A stretch of 64,000 nt of DNA from Nematostella vectensis (GCF_932526225.1 NC_064041.1:2740699-2804698), one strand, 5' to 3'. Positions 34,586-48,350 are shown, counted from the stretch's first letter. Translations and numbers: made by a program. Notes: generated by a model from the sequence alone, not told the origin.

Positions 34586-35683
34586 TTATTCTTTTTGCTC
34601 TGGGAAAGGGCCATATTTTTCCCTGTGGATGTCCGCGCAACAGCAAATAACGACTGGGTGCCGGTTTTTACCCACTTCAAGAAGGGCTTTACGAAGGTAA
34701 TCTCTTTCTTCTGTCAACATCTCGACCGTAGACTGTAGTTTTGCGTTCTCAGCACGCAGATAATTTTGTTCTGAGTTCGCAGATAATTTAGAGTCAAGTA
34801 AGGGAGAGTCATTTTCTTGTCGGAACAATTCCTTCTTGGCAAACGGTGATGGGGCGAGTTTAGATTGCTTAAAATTTGCATAAAGAGGTTTATGATCAAA
34901 CAACTCGTTACCCGCATCCACAATTTCTACATTGCTGACATCTTCAACTGGACCGCTATACATAAAATAGTCCACCATGTCATTCTCTCCTTTTTCCTTG
35001 GAGGCTGCTGCATACAGGTTGTACTCGATCTTGTTGGCTCTGTTTCTGTTTTGAACTACTCTTTTAGCTTTCTCATACGTAAGGTTGAAGTCACCTCCAA
35101 CAAGAACAGGGCATCCTTCATTAGAGCTAACTCCATCTAGCAGTGTTAGTAATTTACAAAGATTATCCTCCTTTATTTCATCTTTTTTAGTATTGGGTCC
35201 GTGATAGGACGCAACCAAAAGGTCTAATGAACCGGCTTTTTTGCAGCGTCCTACGTACAACCGTCCGAGGAATGAGTTATCATCATAGTTGTTGTATTCC
35301 TTGACTTCAAGTTCATTTTTATAGAGAATGGTTGTAAATATGGACTTCTCATGGACCCCTGTCAAAATCTGATACCCTGTTGGTAGTTTTTCCTCAATGA
35401 ACTTGCGAGGACTTGGAAACTCTTGCAAAAACACAAGATCGGGGTTTTCTTTATCTATCACACCTCGCACATACTCTCTTCGCTGTTTATAGCCTGGTGT
35501 AATGTTTTCTTTTTTTGGTCCAGCATTCATACTTATTACCTGGAAGATAGCCTCACCGGCTCCCGACGCACTGGCCATGTCTCCCGACGCACTGGCCATG
35601 TCTCCCGACGCACTGGCCATGTCTCCCAACGCACTGGCCATGTCTCCCGACGCACTGGCCATGTCTCCCGACGCACTGGCCAT
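34586..35683 (-). CDS. Endonuclease/exonuclease/phosphatase-fold protein, 365 aa
   Basis: Intact minus-strand frame from the ATG at 35683. Residues 1-42 are six 7-residue repeats of the MASASGD type. The rest up to about residue 272 has the EEP (DNase I/AP endonuclease-like) motifs in order: N53 (ISMNAG), E88 (VFLQEF), Y160/H161 (VASYHG), D198 and N200 (GGDFN), D238 (MVDYF) and D263/H264 (FDHKP). All residues for metal binding and phosphodiester cleavage appear present. A coiled coil (about 311-345, AENAKLQSTVEMLTEERDYL) and a short Cys-containing tail follow. The substrate cannot be told; it could be a nuclease or a phosphatase, a host protein or one derived from a LINE endonuclease. The frame stays open upstream to a TAG near 35753, so an upstream exon is possible. 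Confidence 0.8.
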   Translation of the reverse strand: MASASGDMASASGDMASALGDMASASGDMASASGDMASASGAGEAIFQVISMNAGPKKENITPGYKQRREYVRGVIDKENPDLVFLQEFPSPRKFIEEKLPTGYQILTGVHEKSIFTTILYKNELEVKEYNNYDDNSFLGRLYVGRCKKAGSLDLLVASYHGPNTKKDEIKEDNLCKLLTLLDGVSSNEGCPVLVGGDFNLTYEKAKRVVQNRNRANKIEYNLYAAASKEKGENDMVDYFMYSGPVEDVSNVEIVDAGNELFDHKPLYANFKQSKLAPSPFAKKELFRQENDSPLLDSKLSANSEQNYLRAENAKLQSTVEMLTEERDYLRKALLEVGKNRHPVVICCCADIHREKYGPFPEQKE

Positions 35684-35695
35684 GTCTCCCGACGT
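35557..35695. repeat. Coding 21-bp minisatellite (about 6.5 units)
   Basis: The 21-bp unit contains CATGTCTCCCGACGCACTGG. Each unit adds seven residues and a fresh ATG to the N-terminus of the EEP gene. One unit has A for G (Ser to Leu), and the outermost copy is degenerate. Confidence 0.95.
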
Positions 35696-36420
35696 ACTGG
35701 TGAAAAAGCAGGGAAATCTGGTAGGATGGGGGACTTGATTCGTTATGATCTAAAAAAGATAGATAATTAGTATATAATCATACGACTACGCTATTGTAAT
35801 AAAACGTTATCATTAAAAATAATAAGATGGAATTTTAACGATGAGCAAATCACGCGCGGCTGAGGATGGTGCGCAGGTATAATATTTATGCACTATATAT
35901 GCATAGTATTTTAATGTGACCGGCGCTAGGCACAATGCAGGCACAAAAGGATAGCAACAGGTTGATCGGAAAAGAATTTATTGATACTGATACTTTACAG
36001 ACTGTTAGAAACAGGAACGAGAAACATATCGCCTAGAAGACATAAGACTAGGAATATCTGTTAGATAGGGAAGTGCTCGGAGGGAACCTATTATTTATGG
36101 GAAATTGGGAAGTCTTTTCCCTGCTAGCAGAGGCCTCTTTTCTGTATTTCGCTGGGCTGGAGTTCGCGAGGAAAAGATACCTCTGCCATGGGTCGCAAGT
36201 TCGTTTGATCAAACCGCCGTCCACGATCGTGGACGAGATCCACAGCGCATGCTCCGTTTATTAATTACTGGCCACTATTTGAGCCCACAATGACTAGCGC
36301 ATGCATAAAACGTATATCCGCTGCGGGATAATAAGCCCGCATTCGAAACGGCGTCCTCCGTAGAAATATCACGCGACGAAATGAATGAATCATAGATAAA
36401 CGTGATAAAAATAACAGAAT
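35696..36420. other. Unassigned sequence left of copy B
   Basis: No gene or family recognised. Two perfect palindromes lie close together: GTTTGATCAAAC at 36203-36214 and GTCCACGATCGTGGAC at 36219-36234. Whether part of this region also lies upstream of copy A cannot be seen, because copy A begins at the window edge. Confidence 0.5.
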
Positions 36421-36433
36421 TCGTTTTCTGTAT

Positions 36434-36437
36434 TTAA
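36434..36437. other. Empty piggyBac target site TTAA
   Basis: Copy B reads TCGTTTTCTGTATTTAACATAACAG as one block here; in copy A the same block is split at TTAA by the piggyBac element, with TTAA on both sides. Either the element inserted into A after the duplication or it excised precisely from B, as piggyBac elements can. Confidence 0.95.
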
Positions 36438-36821
36438 CATAACAGAAGTCAAACTTAGCACACAAAATGACACCAGGTCTTCAGTTTTTATAGGTTTTTT
36501 CTTTTTCCTGAGAATTTCATGGGCTGACATAGTAAGAACAAATATTGCCCACATAATTATTGATCGGAATAAAGTACTGGTTTTCCAAATATTGTATTGC
36601 ATCAATTTTTATAAGCCGGCAAAGACAAACTTTTTTGAATTTAGCGCAATTTAACCGCGTGCTCGTCGCTTGTTAGTTCCAGTTTATGCATGTTTTCAGA
36701 TAAACTACATCAAATTAACTTCAAAGATTCAGAGTTAACTCTTTAGGAAAGCATATCCAAGTATTATACATAGCTATTTTTCAGGTTTAAGCGAGCTGGT
36801 TGTGATAGTCATGTCAGCACC
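36438..36821. other. Unique flank left of array B
   Basis: Counterpart of 2397-2780. No gene recognised. Confidence 0.6.
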
Positions 36822-37201
36822 GTTTCTACACAATACAGCATCAACATGGCGGCAATAAAAGCACGGCTTGCATCGTCATTTCATTTCTAAATTTTAGCGG
36901 CTTTATTTCATGGATTGAACAAAACTTAACTGTCCATTTTTGCTCATGATTGTCTAATTGATTGACAATTGGCCATAATCTGTGAATTAGGGCCTATCCG
37001 CACTTGTCGAACAAAGTTTGTCTGGCCCGAACAAAAATGATAACAAATTTTGTCTCGGCCAAAAGTTATTAGCTAAAGTACATCCGCACTTATCGGGCCA
37101 AACAAATTAATTACAAACCGCCGACGTCAATCAAAATGCATTCTCGTATTTCTGGCGCGAATTAAATTGCACGTGTGGTTTGTTTACCTTTACAATTCGC
37201 C

Positions 37202-37612
37202 ATGCTTCCAATGAATTACATCGCTCTACTCGTGTCGTTTCTGGCAATTTATTCATATTATCGACATCAGCAACAACTTCTACTTCTTCTTTGCTATTGG
37301 CAATTTAACGTAATTCACCAGAACGTCATTTTACAACGCATAAATCGGCGAAGACAACGTTTATTTCGACCATACTGGGTTTTGCCTCGGCCATTGCAGT
37401 CATGGTTTGAAATTCATTACCGCCAAAGAATAATTCCCGAGAATTTTTTTTATCGCCAGATGAGAATGAAACGCGTATCGTTTGACTTGCTGTTGGCAAC
37501 AATTACGCCATATATACGCCGGCAAAACACGAGATTCGAGAACTTCATTTGGTTGCTCTACAATTTGAGACTGCGATTGACCATAAATACCAGCAGGATC
37601 AAACACTTGTGA
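37202..37612 (+). pseudogene. Harbinger transposase N-terminal fragment (copy B)
   Basis: Counterpart of 3161-3571 with one substitution, Ser to Phe in the ENSFY segment, caused by the change at 37446. The DDE domain is missing here too. Confidence 0.75.
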
Positions 37613-37654
37613 GCCATAATAGTTGAAATAATAGTCCCGAGGAAAGTACGCCAT
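37400..37654 (-). pseudogene. Possible N-terminus of the second Harbinger gene (copy B)
   Basis: Counterpart of 3359-3613, with the ATG at 37654 and the MAYFPRDYYF start. Confidence 0.3.
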
Positions 37655-40600
37655 GTTGTGACCTCGATTCACTCTGCGAAGATGAACTTTCCCGCGCAAT
37701 TCGATCACGTTGGGTTATCAAGTAGGGTGATAATTGACAAAGCTGTCATGTTCGACATGATTTTGACGTTTGGCCTAGTTTTGTAGGGCTCCAAACCTCC
37801 CCAGCGGCGTCTTTGTAGTTTGGCCTGGCCGAACAAATTTTGTCTCAGCCGAACAAACGCATCCGCACTTGTTTCTTACAGTTGATGACAGAATTTGTGT
37901 CTAAATAAACAAGTTTTGTACAAGTGCGGATGGGCCCTTAATCAAGTATAGCACAACAACACGAGAATTTGAGAACATCATCGAGCCGAACGAGTGGTGA
38001 CTATTGAACAAATTCAAGGTGGTATTTTGAAGAATTTTCTGCATTGTTGTTCAGATGCGGCCAAAAATGCTTGCAAGAAAGTATTATTTGCTGCTATTGG
38101 TTTTGCAATGTCCAACTGGACGAGAAACAAGTTATTTTCACTCAAACATTTGCGAATTGTTGGCAATAGTCCGATGCCATGAGTACTTACAAAAATACCG
38201 AGATGGTGGCTGAATTTATTCACCGCTAGTTCCTGCATCGTTCGCTGTTGCTCTCAAACCACTCAGATTCTCTCTCTTCGTTTCCTTTTTGCTATTTAGA
38301 AGCGCCTCAAACAAGTTTGTTCGATTGACAAGAAATTAAATCAATTCAGAATGTTGAAAATATAAAAAAACAAAGCTCAAAGTCATTATTTGGATGATTT
38401 TTCGGTCCGATAAATGGAGTAGCTTCTTGTTCCTCAATGGCAGTACCAGTTCTGTACCAATGTTGGTCTTTGGGTCGCAAAATACCGACATTTTTCTGCT
38501 AGAAATTAGCCCACGGCCATCGTTGTTTACCGATTGTGAATCTCTCTCTCCCAGGCCGTAAAACTCTTTTAAATCGCTATCAAAATCAACCAAAATATCA
38601 TGAGTCAAGTCCATGATCTAAAGGCAAGGTCCGTGGTCGTGGATGGATTTCGAACCCGCGAAAAAGTTTTAACTTTGGATAAAAATTTTATGACGAACGA
38701 TTCGTTGTGCTGACTTGAGCTGTAAGAGAGAAACGTGCAGAATTTCATGCAGCAAAATACGGAAAATTCCCTATCTAGGCAGGAAAGGGTTAATAAATTC
38801 GAAATATTGTACTAAATCAATTGTTTATAACATCTCTTACTTATTTTACTCTAATAAACAATGAAGCAAAGTTTTATTTTCAAGTCTGTAGAATTTCAAG
38901 CACGATTTACCTAATACATTGCTTTCGACCATTTCCAATGATCGGTGATCGCAATGTTTCAATCAGTTTCTATCGGCTCACCTATAGATCGTTGAGACCT
39001 GAACTTGGGATTATTCTGTAGTTTAACGGTTATTATATACAAACCTAAACTATATCACTATCCATTGAATTGTATTTGGTTCTTTCTGACAACTAAACAC
39101 TAAGCGCATGGAAACTGAAATTGTGACACCGCTCGACAACCAAATTCTCAACTTACCACGGCAAAAAATCCCTATTGGAGGCAAAAAATCGATGTAAACA
39201 ATTCTAACAACACGATGTGAAAGCTAAATCTCAATTTACAATTGTAATCAAGAAAATGCATGTCTTTACTTACCCAATAACTAAGAGAGAACACAGCAGT
39301 GAATAGCAACACGGCAACGCCGGGAAAGGATTCGTCAGATCGACCACGCCGACTAAAAGGACGCTAAACTTCGGCTCTATTTTGTCAATCGAACACCGTT
39401 CGTAATAACCGGAAATTTCCCGAACGTGACAGTTATAATGATCGTAATAACCGGAAATGTCCCATCAAGCCCGAATCAAACCTCAAAGTGACTCCAATTT
39501 AAAAATCTCACGCATGCGCGATACCACTCTACCGCTGCTTCTCCTGACCGCGATCCAAACCCCAAAATCAAACCGCAAAAATCCTAGCCCACCTAGATTA
39601 GTGTTGCTTTCCGTTCGCTACGCTCACTCCGAGCAATAATACAAAACTACAGTTAATATGAATACAAGGTATAACAAATAGTTAGCTATCTAAACTAAGT
39701 ATAGCAAGAGAATATTATTTACAAAGCAATTATAGTACAAAAACTAGGAATTTCTATGAGAAAGTTTCTACACAATACAGCATCAACATGGCGGCAATAA
39801 AAGCACGGCTTGCATCGTCATTTCATTTCTAAATTTTAGCGGCTTTATTTCATGGATTGAACAAAACTCAACTGTCCATTTTTGCTCATGACTGTCTAAT
39901 TGATTGACAATTGGCCATAATCTGTGAATAAATCAAGTATAGCACAACAACACGAGGATTTGAGAACATCATCGAGCGGAACGAGTGGTGACTATTGAAC
40001 AAATTCAAGATGATATTGGGAAGAATTTTCTGCATTGTTGTTCAGATGCGGCCAAAATAGGCTTGCAAGAAAGTATTATTTGCTGCTATTGGTTTTGCAA
40101 TATCCAACTGGACGAGAAACAAGTCTTTTTCACTCAAATATTTGCGAATTGTTGGCAATAGTCCGATGCCATGAGTACTTACAAAAATACCGAGATGGTG
40201 GCTGAATTTATTCACCGCTAGTTTCTGCATCGTTCGCTGTTGCTCTCAAACCACTCAGAATCTTTCTCTTCGTTTTCTTTTTGCCATTTAGAAGCGCCTC
40301 AAACAAGTTTGTTCGATTGACAAGAAATTAAATCAATTCAGAATGATGAAAATATAAAAAAAAACAAAGTTCAAAGTCATTATTTGGATGATTCTTCGGT
40401 CCGATAAATGGAGTAGCTTCTTGTTCCTCAATGGCAGTACCAGTTCTGTACCAAAGTTGGTCTTTGGGTCGCAAAATACCGACATTTTTCTGCTAGAAAT
40501 TAGCCCACGGCCATCGTTGTTTACCGATTGTGAATCTCTCTCTCCCAGGCCGTAAAACTCTTTTATATCGCTATCAAAATCAACCAAAATATCATGAGTC

Positions 40601-43600
40601 AAGTCCATGATCTAAAGGCAAGGTCCGTGGTCGTGGATGGATTTCGAACCCGCGAAAAAGTTTTAACTTTGGATAAAAATTTTATGACGAACGATTCGTT
40701 GTGCTGACTTGAGCTGTAAGAGAGAAACGTGCAGAATTTCATGCAGCAAAATACGGAAAATTCCCTATCTAGGCAGGAAAGGGTTAATAAATTCGAAATA
40801 TTGTACTAAATCAATTGTTTATAACATCTCTTACTTATTTTACTCTAATAAACAATGAAGCAAAGTTTTATTTTCAAGTCTGTAGAATTTCAAGCACGAT
40901 TTACCTAATACATTGCTTTCGACCATTTCCAATGATCGGTGATCGCAATGTTTCAATCAGTTTCCACCGGCTCACCTATAGATCGTTGAGACCTGAACTT
41001 GGGATTATTCTGTAGTTTAACGGTTATTATATACAAACCTAAACTATATCACTATCCATTGAATTGTATTTGGTTCTTTCTGACAACTAAACACTAAGCG
41101 CATGGAAACTGAAATTGTGACACCGCTCGACAACCAAATTCTCAACTTACCACGGCAAAAAATCCCTATTGGAGGCAAAAAATCGATGTAAACAATTCTA
41201 ACAACACGATGTGAAAGCTAAATCTCAATTTACAATTGTAATCAAGAAAATGCATGTCTTTACTTACCCAATAACTAAGAGAGAACACAGCAGTGAATAG
41301 CAACACGGCAACGCCGGGAAAGGATTCGTCAGATCGACCACGCCGACTAAAAGGACGCTAAACTTCGGCTCTATTTTGTTACTCGAACACCGTTCGTAAT
41401 AACCGGAAATTTCCCGAACGTGACAGTTATAATGATCGTAATAACCGGAAATGTCCCATCAAGCCCGAATCAAACCTCAAAGTCACTCCAATATAAAAAT
41501 CTCACGCATGCGCGATACCACTCTACCGCTGCTTCTCCTGACCGCGATCCAAACCCCAAAATCAAACCGCAAAAATCCTAGCCCACCTAGATTAGTGTTG
41601 CTCTCCGTTCGCTACGCTCACTCCGAGCAATAATACAAAACTACAGTTAATATGAATACAAGGTATAACAAATAGTTAGCTATCTAAACTAAGTATAGCA
41701 AGAGAATATTATTTACAAAGCAATTATAGTACAAAAACTAGGAATTTCTATGAGAAAGTTTCTACACAATACAGCATCAACATGGCGGCAATAAAAGCAC
41801 GGCTTGCATCGTCATTTCATTTCTAAATTTTAGCGGCTTTATTTCATGGATTGAACAAAACTCAACTGTCCATTTTTGCTCATGACTGTCTAATTGATTG
41901 ACAATTGGCCATAATCTGTGAATAAATCAAGTATAGCACAACAACACGAGGATTTGAGAACATCATCGAGCGGAACGAGTGGTGACTATTGAACAAATTC
42001 AAGATGATATTGGGAAGAATTTTCTGCATTGTTGTTCAGATGCGGCCAAAATAGGCTTGCAAGAAAGTATTATTTGCTGCTATTGGTTTTGCAATATCCA
42101 ACTGGACGAGAAACAAGTCTTTTTCACTCAAATATTTGCGAATTGTTGGCAATAGTCCGATGCCATGAGTACTTACAAAAATACCGAGATGGTGGCTGAA
42201 TTTATTCACCGCTAGTTCCTGCATCGTTCGCTGTTGCTCTCAAACCACTCAGAATCTTTCTCTTCGTTTTCTTTTTGCCATTTAGAAGCGCCTCAAACAA
42301 GTTTGTTCGATTGACAAGAAATTAAATCAATTCAGAATGATGAAAATATAAAAAAAACAAAGTTCAAAGTCATTATTTGGATGATTCTTCGGTCCGATAA
42401 ATGGAGTAGCTTCTTGTTCCTCAATGGCAGTACCAGTTCTGTACCAAAGTTGGTCTTTGGGTCGCAAAATACCGACATTTTTCTGCTAGAAATTAGCCCA
42501 CGGCCATCGTTGTTTACCGATTGTGAATCTCTCTCTCCCAGGCCGTAAAACTCTTTTAAATCGCTATCAAAATCAACCAAAATATCATGAGTCAAGTCCA
42601 TGATCTAAAGGCAAGGTCCGTGGTCGTGGATGGATTTCGAACCCGCGAAAAAGTTTTAACTTTGGATAAAAATTTTATGACGAACGATTCGTTGTGCTGA
42701 CTTGAGCTGTAAGAGAGAAACGTGCAGAATTTCATGCAGCAAAATACGGAAAATTCCCTATCTAGGCAGGAAAGGGTTAATAAATTCGAAATATTGTACT
42801 AAATCAATTGTTTATAACATCTCTTACTTATTTTACTCTAATAAACAATGAAGCAAAGTTTTATTTTCAAGTCTGTAGAATTTCAAGCACGATTTACCTA
42901 ATACATTGCTTTCGACCATTTCCAATGATCGGTGATCGCAATGTTTCAATCAGTTTCCATCGGCTCACCTATAGATCGTTGAGACCTGAACTTGGGATTA
43001 TTCTGTAGTTTAACGGTTATTATATACAAACCTAAACTATATCACTATCCATTGAATTGTATTTGGTTCTTTCTGACAACTAAACACTAAGCGCATGGAA
43101 ACTGAAATTGTGACACCGCTCGACAACCAAATTCTCAACTTACCACGGCAAAAAATCCCTATTGGAGGCAAAAAATCGATGTAAACAATTCTAACAACAC
43201 GATGTGAAAGCTAAATCTCAATTTACAATTGTAATCAAGAAAATGCATGTCTTTACTTACCCAATAACTAAGAGAGAACACAGCAGTGAATAGCAACACG
43301 GCAACGCCGGGAAAGGATTCGTCAGATCGACCACGCCGACTAAAAGGACGCTAAACTTCGGCTCTATTTTGTCAATCGAACACCGTTCGTAATAACCGGA
43401 AATTTCCCGAACGTGACAGTTATAATGATCGTAATAACCGGAAATGTCCCATCAAGCCCGAATCAAACCTCAAAGTGACTCCAATTTAAAAATCTCACGC
43501 ATGCGCGATACCACTCTACCGCTGCTTCTCCTGACCGCGATCCAAACCCCAAAATCAAACCGCAAAAATCCTAGCCCACCTAGATTAGTGTTGCTTTCCG

Positions 43601-46600
43601 TTCGCTACGCTCACTCCGAGCAATAATACAAAACTACAGTTAATATGAATACAAGGTATAACAAATAGTTAGCTATCTAAACTAAGTATAGCAAGAGAAT
43701 ATTATTTACAAAGCAATTATAGTACAAAAACTAGGAATTTCTATGAGAAAGTTTCTACACAATACAGCATCAACATGGCGGCAATAAAAGCACGGCTTGC
43801 ATCGTCATTTCATTTCTAAATTTTAGCGGCTTTATTTCATGGATTGAACAAAACTCAACTGTCCATTTTTGCTCATGACTGTCTAATTGATTGACAATTG
43901 GCCATAATCTGTGAATAAATCAAGTATAGCACAACAACACGAGGATTTGAGAACATCATCGAGCGGAACGAGTGGTGACTATTGAACAAATTCAAGATGA
44001 TATTGGGAAGAATTTTCTGCATTGTTGTTCAGATGCGGCCAAAATAGGCTTGCAAGAAAGTATTATTTGCTGCTATTGGTTTTGCAATATCCAACTGGAC
44101 GAGAAACAAGTCTTTTTCACTCAAATATTTGCGAATTGTTGGCAATAGTCCGATGCCATGAGTACTTACAAAAATACCGAGATGGTGGCTGAATTTATTC
44201 ACCGCTAGTTTCTGCATCGTTCGCTGTTGCTCTCAAACCACTCAGAATCTTTCTCTTCGTTTTCTTTTTGCCATTTAGAAGCGCCTCAAACAAGTTTGTT
44301 CGATTGACAAGAAATTAAATCAATTCAGAATGATGAAAATATAAAAAAAAACAAAGTTCAAAGTCATTATTTGGATGATTCTTCGGTCCGATAAATGGAG
44401 TAGCTTCTTGTTCCTCAATGGCAGTACCAGTTCTGTACCAAAGTTGGTCTTTGGGTCGCAAAATACCGACATTTTTCTGCTAGAAATTAGCCCACGGCCA
44501 TCGTTGTTTACCGATTGTGAATCTCTCTCTCCCAGGCCGTAAAACTCTTTTATATCGCTATCAAAATCAACCAAAATATCATGAGTCAAGTCCATGATCT
44601 AAAGGCAAGGTCCGTGGTCGTGGATGGATTTCGAACCCGCGAAAAAGTTTTAACTTTGGATAAAAATTTTATGACGAACGATTCGTTGTGCTGACTTGAG
44701 CTGTAAGAGAGAAACGTGCAGAATTTCATGCAGCAAAATACGGAAAATTCCCTATCTAGGCAGGAAAGGGTTAATAAATTCGAAATATTGTACTAAATCA
44801 ATTGTTTATAACATCTCTTACTTATTTTACTCTAATAAACAATGAAGCAAAGTTTTATTTTCAAGTCTGTAGAATTTCAAGCACGATTTACCTAATACAT
44901 TGCTTTCGACCATTTCCAATGATCGGTGATCGCAATGTTTCAATCAGTTTCCATCGGCTCACCTATAGATCGTTGAGACCTGAACTTGGGATTATTCTGT
45001 AGTTTAACGGTTATTATATACAAACCTAAACTATATCACTATCCATTGAATTGTATTTGGTTCTTTCTGACAACTAAACACTAAGCGCATGGAAACTGAA
45101 ATTGTGACACCGCTCGACAACCAAATTCTCAACTTACCACGGCAAAAAATCCCTATTGGAGGCAAAAAATCGATGTAAACAATTCTAACAACACGATGTG
45201 AAAGCTAAATCTCAATTTACAATTGTAATCAAGAAAATGCATGTCTTTACTTACCCAATAACTAAGAGAGAACACAGCAGTGAATAGCAACACGGCAACG
45301 CCGGGAAAGGATTCGTCAGATCGACCACGCCGACTAAAAGGACGCTAAACTTCGGCTCTATTTTGTTACTCGAACACCGTTCGTAATAACCGGAAATTTC
45401 CCGAACGTGACAGTTATAATGATCGTAATAACCGGAAATGTCCCATCAAGCCCGAATCAAACCTCAAAGTCACTCCAATATAAAAATCTCACGCATGCGC
45501 GATACCACTCTACCGCTGCTTCTCCTGACCGCGATCCAAACCCCAAAATCAAACCGCAAAAATCCTAGCCCACCTAGATTAGTGTTGCTCTCCGTTCGCT
45601 ACGCTCACTCCGAGCAATAATACAAAACTACAGTTAATATGAATACAAGGTATAACAAATAGTTAGCTATCTAAACTAAGTATAGCAAGAGAATATTATT
45701 TACAAAGCAATTATAGTACAAAAACTAGGAATTTCTATGAGAAAGTTTCTACACAATACAGCATCAACATGGCGGCAATAAAAGCACGGCTTGCATCGTC
45801 ATTTCATTTCTAAATTTTAGCGGCTTTATTTCATGGATTGAACAAAACTCAACTGTCCATTTTTGCTCATGACTGTCTAATTGATTGACAATTGGCCATA
45901 ATCTGTGAATAAATCAAGTATAGCACAACAACACGAGGATTTGAGAACATCATCGAGCGGAACGAGTGGTGATATTGAACAAATTCAAGATGGTATTGGG
46001 AAGAATTTTCTGCATTGTTGTTCAGATGCGGCCAAAATAGGCTTGCAAGAAAGTATTATTTGCTGCTATTGGTTTTGCAATATCCAACTGGACGAGAAAC
46101 AAGTCTTTTTCACTCAAATATTTGCGAATTGTTGGCAATAGTCCGATGCCATGAGTACTTACAAAAATACCGAGATGGTGCCTGAATTTATTCACCGCTA
46201 GTTCCTGCATCGTTCGCTGTTGCTCTCAAACCACTCAGAATCTTTCTCTTCGTTTTCTTTTTGCCATTTAGAAGCGCCTCAAACAAGTTTGTTCGATTGA
46301 CAAGAAATTAAATCAATTCAGAATGATGAAAATATAAAAAAAACAAAGTTCAAAGTCATTATTTGGATGATTCTTCGGTCCGATAAATGGAGTAGCTTCT
46401 TGTTCCTCAATGGCAGTACCAGTTCTGTACCAAAGTTGGTCTTTGGGTCGCAAAATACCGACATTTTTCTGCTAGAAATTAGCCCACGGCCATCGTTGTT
46501 TACCGATTGTGAATCTCTCTCTCCCAGGCCGTAAAACTCTTTTAAATCGCTATCAAAATCAACCAAAATATCATGAGTCAAGTCCATGATCTAAAGGCAA

Positions 46601-47738
46601 GGTCCGTGGTCGTGGATGGATTTCGAACCCGCGAAAAAGTTTTAACTTTGGATAAAAATTTTATGACGAACGATTCGTTGTGCTGACTTGAGCTGTAAGA
46701 GAGAAACGTGCAGAATTTCATGCAGCAAAATACGGAAAATTCCCTATCTAGGCAGGAAAGGGTTAATAAATTCGAAATATTGTACTAAATCAATTGTTTA
46801 TAACATCTCTTACTTATTTTACTCTAATAAACAATGAAGCAAAGTTTTATTTTCAAGTCTGTAGAATTTCAAGCACGATTTACCTAATACATTGCTTTCG
46901 ACCATTTCCAATGATCGGTGATCGCAATGTTTCAATCAGTTTCCATCGGCTCACCTATAGATCGTTGAGACCTGAACTTGGGATTATTCTGTAGTTTAAC
47001 GGTTATTATATACAAACCTAAACTATATCACTATCCATTGAATTGTATTTGGTTCTTTCTGACAACTAAACACTAAGCGCATGGAAACTGAAATTGTGAC
47101 ACCGCTCGACAACCAAATTCTCAACTTACCACGGCAAAAAATCCCTATTGGAGGCAAAAAATCGATGTAAACAATTCTAACAACACGATGTGAAAGCTAA
47201 ATCTCAATTTACAATTGTAATCAAGAAAATGCATGTCTTTACTTACCCAATAACTAAGAGAGAACACAGCAGTGAATAGCAACACGGCAACGCCGGGAAA
47301 GGATTCGTCAGATCGACCACGCCGACTAAAAGGACGCTAAACTTCGGCTCTATTTTGTCAATCGAACACCGTTCGTAATAACCGGAAATTTCCCGAACGT
47401 GACAGTTATAATGATCGTAATAACCGGAAATGTCCCATCAAGCCCGAATCAAACCTCAAAGTGACTCCAATTTAAAAATCTCACGCATGCGCGATACCAC
47501 TCTACCGCTGCTTCTCCTGACCGCGATCCAAACCCCAAAATCAAACCGCAAAAATCCTAGCCCACCTAGATTAGTGTTGCTTTCCGTTCGCTACGCTCAC
47601 TCCGAGCAATAATACAAAACTACAGTTAATATGAATACAAGGTATAACAAATAGTTAGCTATCTAAACTAAGTATAGCAAGAGAATATTATTTACAAAGC
47701 AATTATAGTACAAAAACTAGGAATTTCTATGAGAAAGT

Positions 47739-48229
47739 GAAGTGCTGCCTGGCTTATGGGAAGTGCAACGATATTATCATCATCAAATGAAACAGTTGAA
47801 TTATGTAAGAAAAAGAGTTGTTTTATTGTTCTGAGATTTATGACAGCATTGAAAGGGGGTGTAAGGAAAATTTCTAAAAAAGATTGAAATTCAACGAATA
47901 GTTTATTCAATGGCAACATTATACAAGCTTTTGACATACATAACAAGTTTTAAGCTAAACTGAGGATTAGAGATAGGCTAACTTGATTTGTTCCTTAAAG
48001 AAGATCTAGTGTCAATAAAATGTCTTTTTTGAAAAGTAGTTGGTGTTCATAAATGGTCAGAAATGGCACTGGTTAACCTGCTCAGACCACATTAAAAGGG
48101 TAAGTGAGAGAATTTGTATATCATTTTAAAGTACGGGTACCAGTGGGTAATATAAACTACAGTGCTGATGAATTTATTGTACACAACTCATTCTTGAAAT
48201 GGTTAAAACTCCAGGTTCTAATAGTAAGC
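47739..48229. other. Unassigned sequence between array B and the foldback
   Basis: Counterpart of 23669-24159; nothing recognised. Confidence 0.5.
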
Positions 48230-48350
48230 CACTTTCAATATCAAATTGTAAAATTTTATTTGGATATGAGGCTTATTGGAATAAATAAAAAGATACTGCA
48301 TCACGTGACTGGCCTCATATCCAAGTAAGTATTTTAATGTATTGAAAGTG
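48230..48350. mobile_element. 121-bp foldback/MITE-like inverted repeat (copy B)
   Basis: Same arms as 24160-24280, with no change seen. Confidence 0.6.

Larger units (their letters stand above)
36990..37937. mobile_element. PIF/Harbinger-derived element (copy B)
   Basis: Same element, TIRs and TTA duplication as at 2949-3896, so it inserted before the block was duplicated. It differs by C to T at 37446. Confidence 0.9.
36822..47736. repeat. Tandem array B: 5 monomers of ~1994 bp
   Basis: Units begin at 36822, 39764, 41758, 43751 and 45745. Unit 1 carries the Harbinger-derived insertion. The type order H-b-c-b'-c' equals units 1, 2, 3, 9 and 10 of array A, including the one-base deletion and R-for-S change private to the last unit. 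The difference, 9970 bp, is five unit lengths. Confidence 0.96.

Noticed and set aside
35423..35770. Plus-strand RRTGHVS repeat frame
   Set aside because: Antisense of the 21-bp coding minisatellite of the EEP gene.
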